The notes beneath the pieces were generated by a model, which did no database searches, was not told the origin of the DNA, and saw only the letters and a list, made by a program, of their open reading frames with translations. A DNA stretch of 64,000 bases from Saxidomus purpurata (taxonomy: Eukaryota; Mollusca; Bivalvia; Venerida; Veneridae): positions 33,734,362 to 33,798,361 of the forward strand of contig JAFMSR010000019.1 of NCBI GenBank assembly GCA_022818135.1, given 5' to 3'. This document shows positions 59,801-64,000 of this stretch, one piece after another (the stretch's first letter is position 1; every line of letters begins with the position of its first letter). The position numbers were made by a program, and so were the translations under genes.

Positions 59801-62800
59801 ATTGCTTCCGAAACAGGTTCTGGCAGAGGACCACTGTTCCCTATACATGTCATGCAACCATATCCCACAATGTCAAACCTATAAATAAAATGGATCATAG
59901 CAATGTAATGGGTTGTGTGTATATACATCCATTAAGTTGTTAGAACTTGTTTTGCAATCAAACATACATAATATACTGTTAATGTAGTCTTTTCAAAAGT
60001 CACAGAGCTTGTTTGTACTGCTTATATTGTATTCAAATAAATGGGGTTACCTAAAGGGGGCCTCAAATTAAAAAAAAAAAAAATTTACAAAAATTTTAAA
60101 AAATGAAAAAATAATATACTTTAATAAGTATTAATAAAATGATGATATTACCATATTTATAATAATTAACAAAACATGTCTGTAAAAAATATATGCCCCC
60201 TTTGATGACATCTGACAAACTACCAATAAGATAGTTCCCATATCTACAATACTTACCTCCCTTGTTCTGGATTTGGCAGCGATATCGTGAGGCAAATTTC
60301 CTTTATGTTAACAGGTAAATTGCCAATAAAGGGTTATAAAATAATCAAATTTACACATAATTAATCCATGATGCTGGTATCTCGGCAGATTGCTCAGCAG
60401 GATCGCAAAAATGTGGTTGTCACACAAAAATTCTCTTGGTATTTTCTTAATTATCACATATTTGGGAATACAACTCTTACTGATGCATATCAGTTTTGCC
60501 TTAAATGATTGCTGACAATTCAGAACAAGGGAGGTAAATATTGTAGATGTTGGAACAATCTTTATGCATATTTAACTAGCATTTCATCATTTTCATATAC
60601 TTTAGGTGATATTTTTTTAAGCAACAAAGACAACTAGTAAATTACCCACTTCAGTAACTCCGCTTTCTCTCAAATAGTGACTATTCCACATGCCAAAAAT
60701 ATCACAAAAACTATAAGTAATACATATATGTAAAGAATAGTCACCTCACCTCATATAAATGTAAATAAATTTTCATGCAATATGTTCAATTACCCAAGTT
60801 TTTGCAAATATTCAGTGACCCCACTTTCTCTCAAATAGTATGTCACTACTCCACTGCCAGGCGAAAGACTTGTTTTGATGTAAGGTTTAACTGAAAGACC
60901 CGCTTCAACTGCCTTCTTCGCCAGGAGACCTACAAAAGACAAACAAGAATACCGTTAGAAATAACAGCTGTTGCCTTTGCATAATTCTTAATCAAGTAAA
61001 GTTCCTCTATTAAGACCACATAATATTAAGACCTCCCTCGATATTTAGACCAGACATTTCAGAACCAAATGCTCAATTTCATAGTGAAAAGAACCACTTT
61101 TTACTGGTCCTAAGGGTGGTCGCAATATAAGAACTTTACTGTATTGCTAGAATTATTCCTCGTAAGCCCTGTACTTCTTTATCTCTAACTGATTATAAAG
61201 CTACGTATCAAATTTTGGTTGAATTACAGCAAGCCATTGCTGAAGAAAATGCCCCAGCTTTGGAAAGGATGGACACAAAGTTGCAATCAAGATCCAAACA
61301 AGTGGTGAGTATTTTCCAGCACAGAAATGCGAAATCAGTCTCTAAATACATTCACATTAAAGCACCATGATCAGACTGGATGAAACAAAGATATCTACAG
61401 GCAAAGGTTTTTGTTCTAACCGGGGTTCTAAGGTCACTTTTTTAAATCATAAGTACATGCTATTAATATAGCATAATTGTTTTTTGGAGGGTATTTCAAT
61501 ATCACATTTGCATCAATACAGTAAATTTGGTAAGAATTTCTTGGTAAAAAGAAGTGGCCAAAATAATATGTCCAAAGGTTCTGGACTTTAACAAAATACA
61601 GTGCTCCAGGGACTTTAACATATATACACACCTGCTCCCAGCATTACAGAAGGATTACTGGTATTGGTACAGCTTGTAATGGCGGCTATAACCACTGAAC
61701 CGTGATTCAACGTGTACTCCTGACCCTCAAACACAAGCGGAACTGTCAAAGACTGCTTGTCTTCGGGAATACCAAAACCCTGAAAAGATAGTTATAGATT
61801 CAAGACAGTGTCACAGGCTTTTTCATTTTTTCATATTTGCAGACATTTTAGAATCACACGTTCCTCAATTTGTGATTTGTCATTTCAATTCAGTCACAAG
61901 ATCTTGAAGACATATATCCCTTTAGATAAAATGCATAATATCTGATCTTAGGTAAAATCACAAGAGACTATAAATACAATAAAACCATAAGTGAAATTGA
62001 AACACTTATAAAAAAGAACAAAGTTTACAGTAAGTGACAGTAGAAGAAGTCACCTTTACTGATGTTATATTATGAAATACAAAATTTGTATCAGCCTCAA
62101 GGCTGTAAACACCTTGAAGCTAGGTTTATTATTGAGACAGTCCCTGAGTATACCAATAACTCCAGTTAAACAAAACTTACCTTGAATCTAGGTTCATGAC
62201 AGGGATATTCCCTAGCTATACCTTAAATTCTGTCTTACTACTTAGCAATTCCTTAACCAAACATTTAACCCCATCCTAACATAGCTTTTAACTTACCTTG
62301 AAACTAGTTTCAGGACAAGGATATTCCCTAGCCAAACCTTTAACTCTGTCTTATTTAATACTGTCATATTCCTTAACCAAACCTTTAACTTCATCTTAAC
62401 ATAGCTTTAACTTACCTTGAAACTACGTTCATGACTGGGATATTCCCTAGCTATACCTTAAACTCGTTCTTACTACTGTGGTATTCCTAAACTAAACCAA
62501 ACCTTTAACTTCATCTCAACATAGGTAGCTCTTTAACTTACCTTGAAGCTAGGTTTATCATTGAGACATTCCTTAACTTACCTTGAAGCTTGGTTTATTA
62601 TTGAGACATTCCTTAACTTACCTTGAAGCTAGGTTTATTATTGAGACATTCCTTGAAGTCTGCTTTCATGTCAGCTACTGTGACTTTGTCATGAGGTCGC
62701 TTTGGTCCAGAGCAACAAGGGGTGACGGATGAGAGGTCCAGCTCGACAACCTGTTGTACAATGCAATGGGAGACTTTAGTGAGTGACAAATTATCTCCCC

Positions 62801-63940
62801 TTATTGGATAAAGTCCAAGATAACAAATTTACAAGTTCAGCCTATCAGTTGGAATTCTCTGACATTATTGTTGTTACTGGGACTCTTGAAGAGAACCATA
62901 ATTATCAGAAACCATCTTTATTATTAACACTTAAAATTCTGTTAAAATGCTTAGCAACCATCTGTCCCTATAAGGCTTACGAAGTGAGGGGTGTGGGGAG
63001 GGTGGCAAAAGTGTTTGAAAATCGACCATACCTGTGAGAAGATGGGATCTTCCTCAGAGTTTGTAAAGTCCCTAAACATTTTATTGGCCTTAAGGTAAGC
63101 TTCAATCAGAGCAATCTTACCATCTTCTCTACCTGAAAACACACAAGCAAACATAGCTGTACACTTACTGGAGGTGAAATCACAGTTTACACAACAAAAT
63201 GTCACATAGAAAGTTATTTTGAAATCTAATGGCGGAAGTCAACAAGAAAAGATTTCCTTCTTCAGACATCTTGTATTAAATCCCTTTCCCGTTCACAATT
63301 AAGAAGTCAGCTGTAGCAAAACCATTTTTGTATTTAATCCCTTTCCTGTACACATGTAAGAAATCAGCTGTAGCACTTCCTTTTTCTGTATTAGCTGAGT
63401 CAGCTGGGTTTTGACCTACTTTTTGCACCAATCAAATGTTACAAATTGGAAGAGAAGTGAATGGAATTTGTAAACGACCCTCTTGATCACATAATCGCTT
63501 CATTGATAAAAGATGTAGCTGCTGTCGTAAAGATAGACTGCATATTCAACTGCTTCCATTGATAACTTTACCCAGAATGATGTTAATGTAAATTCTAAAA
63601 TGTACCTCAGCTCAACGTAGTTTATCTTTTTTTTAAAAGATATTTCTTGTTTGTATTGAATCCCTTTCCTGGACACTAGTAACAAATCAACTGTAACACA
63701 GCTATTTTTGTATTTAATCCCTTTTCCATACACTAGTGAGAAATCAGCTGTAGCAAACATATTTTTACCTGTTTGTCTAAGATACTGCAAACTTTTGTCA
63801 TCCACTGGAAAGAAACCAACTGTAGCACCATATTCTGGGCACATGTTGGAAATCGTAGCCCGATCCGCAATGGATAGAGCCGCCACGCCAGAACCAAAGA
63901 ACTCTACAAACTTTCCAACTACGCCAATTTGTCTTAAATG
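53833..63940 (-). CDS. ACO1: Cytoplasmic aconitate hydratase / iron regulatory protein 1, 3' 15 exons (5' end beyond window)
   Basis: Minus-strand exons in gene order: 63769-63940, 63032-63132, 62622-62750, 61632-61779, 60794-60929, 59794-59878, 58861-59017, 58180-58244, 57902-57961, 57637-57741, 57262-57404, 56211-56358, 55453-55575, 54751-54936 and 53833-53949. All are GT-AG and all phases agree, giving 624 residues to the stop. They align end to end with animal ACO1/IRP1 from roughly residue 270. Diagnostic features are the iron-sulfur cysteines in [11 protein letters not shown] and [15 protein letters not shown], active-site arginines in [18 protein letters not shown] and [13 protein letters not shown], plus [11 protein letters not shown] and [13 protein letters not shown]. 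The long insert region PCCSGPKRP and the absence of a mitochondrial-type layout favour the cytosolic ACO1/IRP1 class over ACO2. With the cluster the protein isomerises citrate to isocitrate; without it, the family binds iron-responsive RNA elements. The N-terminal exons lie beyond 64000. Confidence 0.97.
54072..54306 (-). repeat. Short dispersed repeat (GAGGGCCATGATGGCCCT end)
   Basis: It begins ACAAGAGGGCCATGATGGCC on the plus strand, the complement of the end of the 8466-9425 element, and closes with ACAGACAGACGACAGAC and ATAATAGCTATACG. An internally deleted copy within the last ACO1 intron. Confidence 0.75.
57051..57233 (+). repeat. tRNA-derived SINE in an ACO1 intron
   Basis: The head has an A-box-like GGTGTAGAAGTAAAGG and a B-box GGTTCCAGCCC at 57098-57108, the internal promoter of RNA polymerase III. 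The body has CATATGACACCAGTACTG and TTTCTTCACAATTGAG, ending in TAAAATAAATTAGTATAA. A second, truncated copy lies at 48109-48242 on the opposite strand. Confidence 0.8.
59018..59793 (-). other. ACO1 intron, no gene
   Basis: AT-rich. An imperfect inverted pair around GATGGAAATATCCATCACCT and GGTGATGCATATTTCAATCT at about 59377-59470 could form a hairpin, with GGTTCAGAT and ATCTGAACC matching at its base. Confidence 0.4.
59879..60793 (-). other. ACO1 intron with a decayed inverted pair
   Basis: TTACCTCCCTTGTTCTGGAT (about 60255) and TCAGAACAAGGGAGGTAAAT (about 60518) are inverted complements about 260 bp apart, so this is probably a MITE. A direct duplication of TCAGTGACCCCACTTTCTCTC-like sequence (a copy of the start of the neighbouring exon) is present at about 60650-60680. 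Confidence 0.5.
62105..62621 (-). repeat. Intronic tandem copies of an ACO1 exon end with splice donors
   Basis: The plus-strand word CTTACCTTGAAGCTAGGTTT, i.e. the last ~30 bases of the exon 62622-62750 plus its donor GTAAG, recurs at about 62110, 62180, 62297, 62415, 62540 and 62580. The nearest two are 40-bp direct repeats of the exon end; the farther ones are ~120 bp apart and more diverged (CTTACCTTGAATCTAGGTTC, CTTACCTTGAAACTACGTTC). Most keep a usable donor. Confidence 0.85.
63273..63757 (-). repeat. Intronic repeats resembling part of the flanking ACO1 exon
   Basis: The phrase TTTGTATTTAATCCCTTTCC, then ACTAGT(A/G)A and GAAATCAGCTGTAGCA, occurs about four times (two pairs, 63273-63390 and 63650-63757). 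The last part resembles the exon sequence GAAACCAACTGTAGCACCAT at about 63808. Confidence 0.6.
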
Positions 63941-64000
63941 CTGAAAAATAAAGAAACAAATATATAACAAATTGGTTTCTACCACGTACTGGCGTTTAGT

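Noticed and set aside
53833..63940. Mitochondrial aconitase (ACO2)
   Set aside because: Exon sequences follow the ACO1/IRP1 family closely, including the PCCSGPKRP region and C-terminal [10 protein letters not shown] ending, which ACO2 does not share.

Overview
The window is eukaryotic, AT-rich DNA with short exons, GT-AG introns and many dispersed repeats. The gene content is a multi-exon cytosolic aconitase/IRP1, RING-less B-box/NHL proteins, a Crypton-type recombinase gene and LU/ShKT secreted proteins. The repeats include elements ending in GAGGGCCATGATGGCCCT-type or GGGGGGCATATG-type termini and a tRNA-derived SINE. Together these point to a mollusc, most likely a bivalve. That assignment is inference; no species is claimed.

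Layout. (1) 1-25.3 kb: two head-to-tail copies, both on +, of an eight-exon gene (A at 2601-12046, B at 17678-25273). Splice junctions and cysteine spacing show that each encodes a small secreted protein: signal peptide, two LU (Ly6/uPAR, three-finger) domains and a C-terminal ShKT domain. Upstream DNA and most introns are duplicated too. A 53-bp satellite (12751-14210) and other tandem repeats separate the copies. Copy B carries an in-frame tandem duplication of one exon, and an inverted partial copy of that interval lies at 25720-26277.

(2) 26.3-28.4 kb: a decayed coding-like stretch of unknown origin, then a pogo/Tigger-like element.

(3) 28.7-47.8 kb: two paralogous B-box/coiled-coil/NHL-like genes. 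Copy A (29219-32335) is intact. Copy B (43288-47702) has two frameshifts and is probably a pseudogene. Between them lie an intact three-exon gene for a Crypton-type (DUF3504-like) tyrosine recombinase protein (34919-37540) and a large foldback structure (38855-42419) with ~1.1-1.3 kb inverted arms built on a ~104-bp tandem repeat. The core of the foldback holds a decayed terminal coding exon.

(4) 48-50.8 kb: gene-free repeats, including an unusual ~700-bp block dominated by the self-complementary word AGTACT.

(5) 50.8-64 kb, minus strand: the 3' part of ACO1/IRP1, 15 exons covering roughly the C-terminal 70% of the protein, with a probable ~3 kb 3'UTR. The 5' exons lie beyond the window. Two of its introns hold tandem repeats apparently seeded from the neighbouring exon, one set carrying decoy splice donors.

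No operon-like cooperation is expected. The main biological unit is the expanding LU-LU-ShKT gene pair. All multi-exon models were assembled by eye from reading frames, splice signals and paralogue comparison; no transcript data were available.
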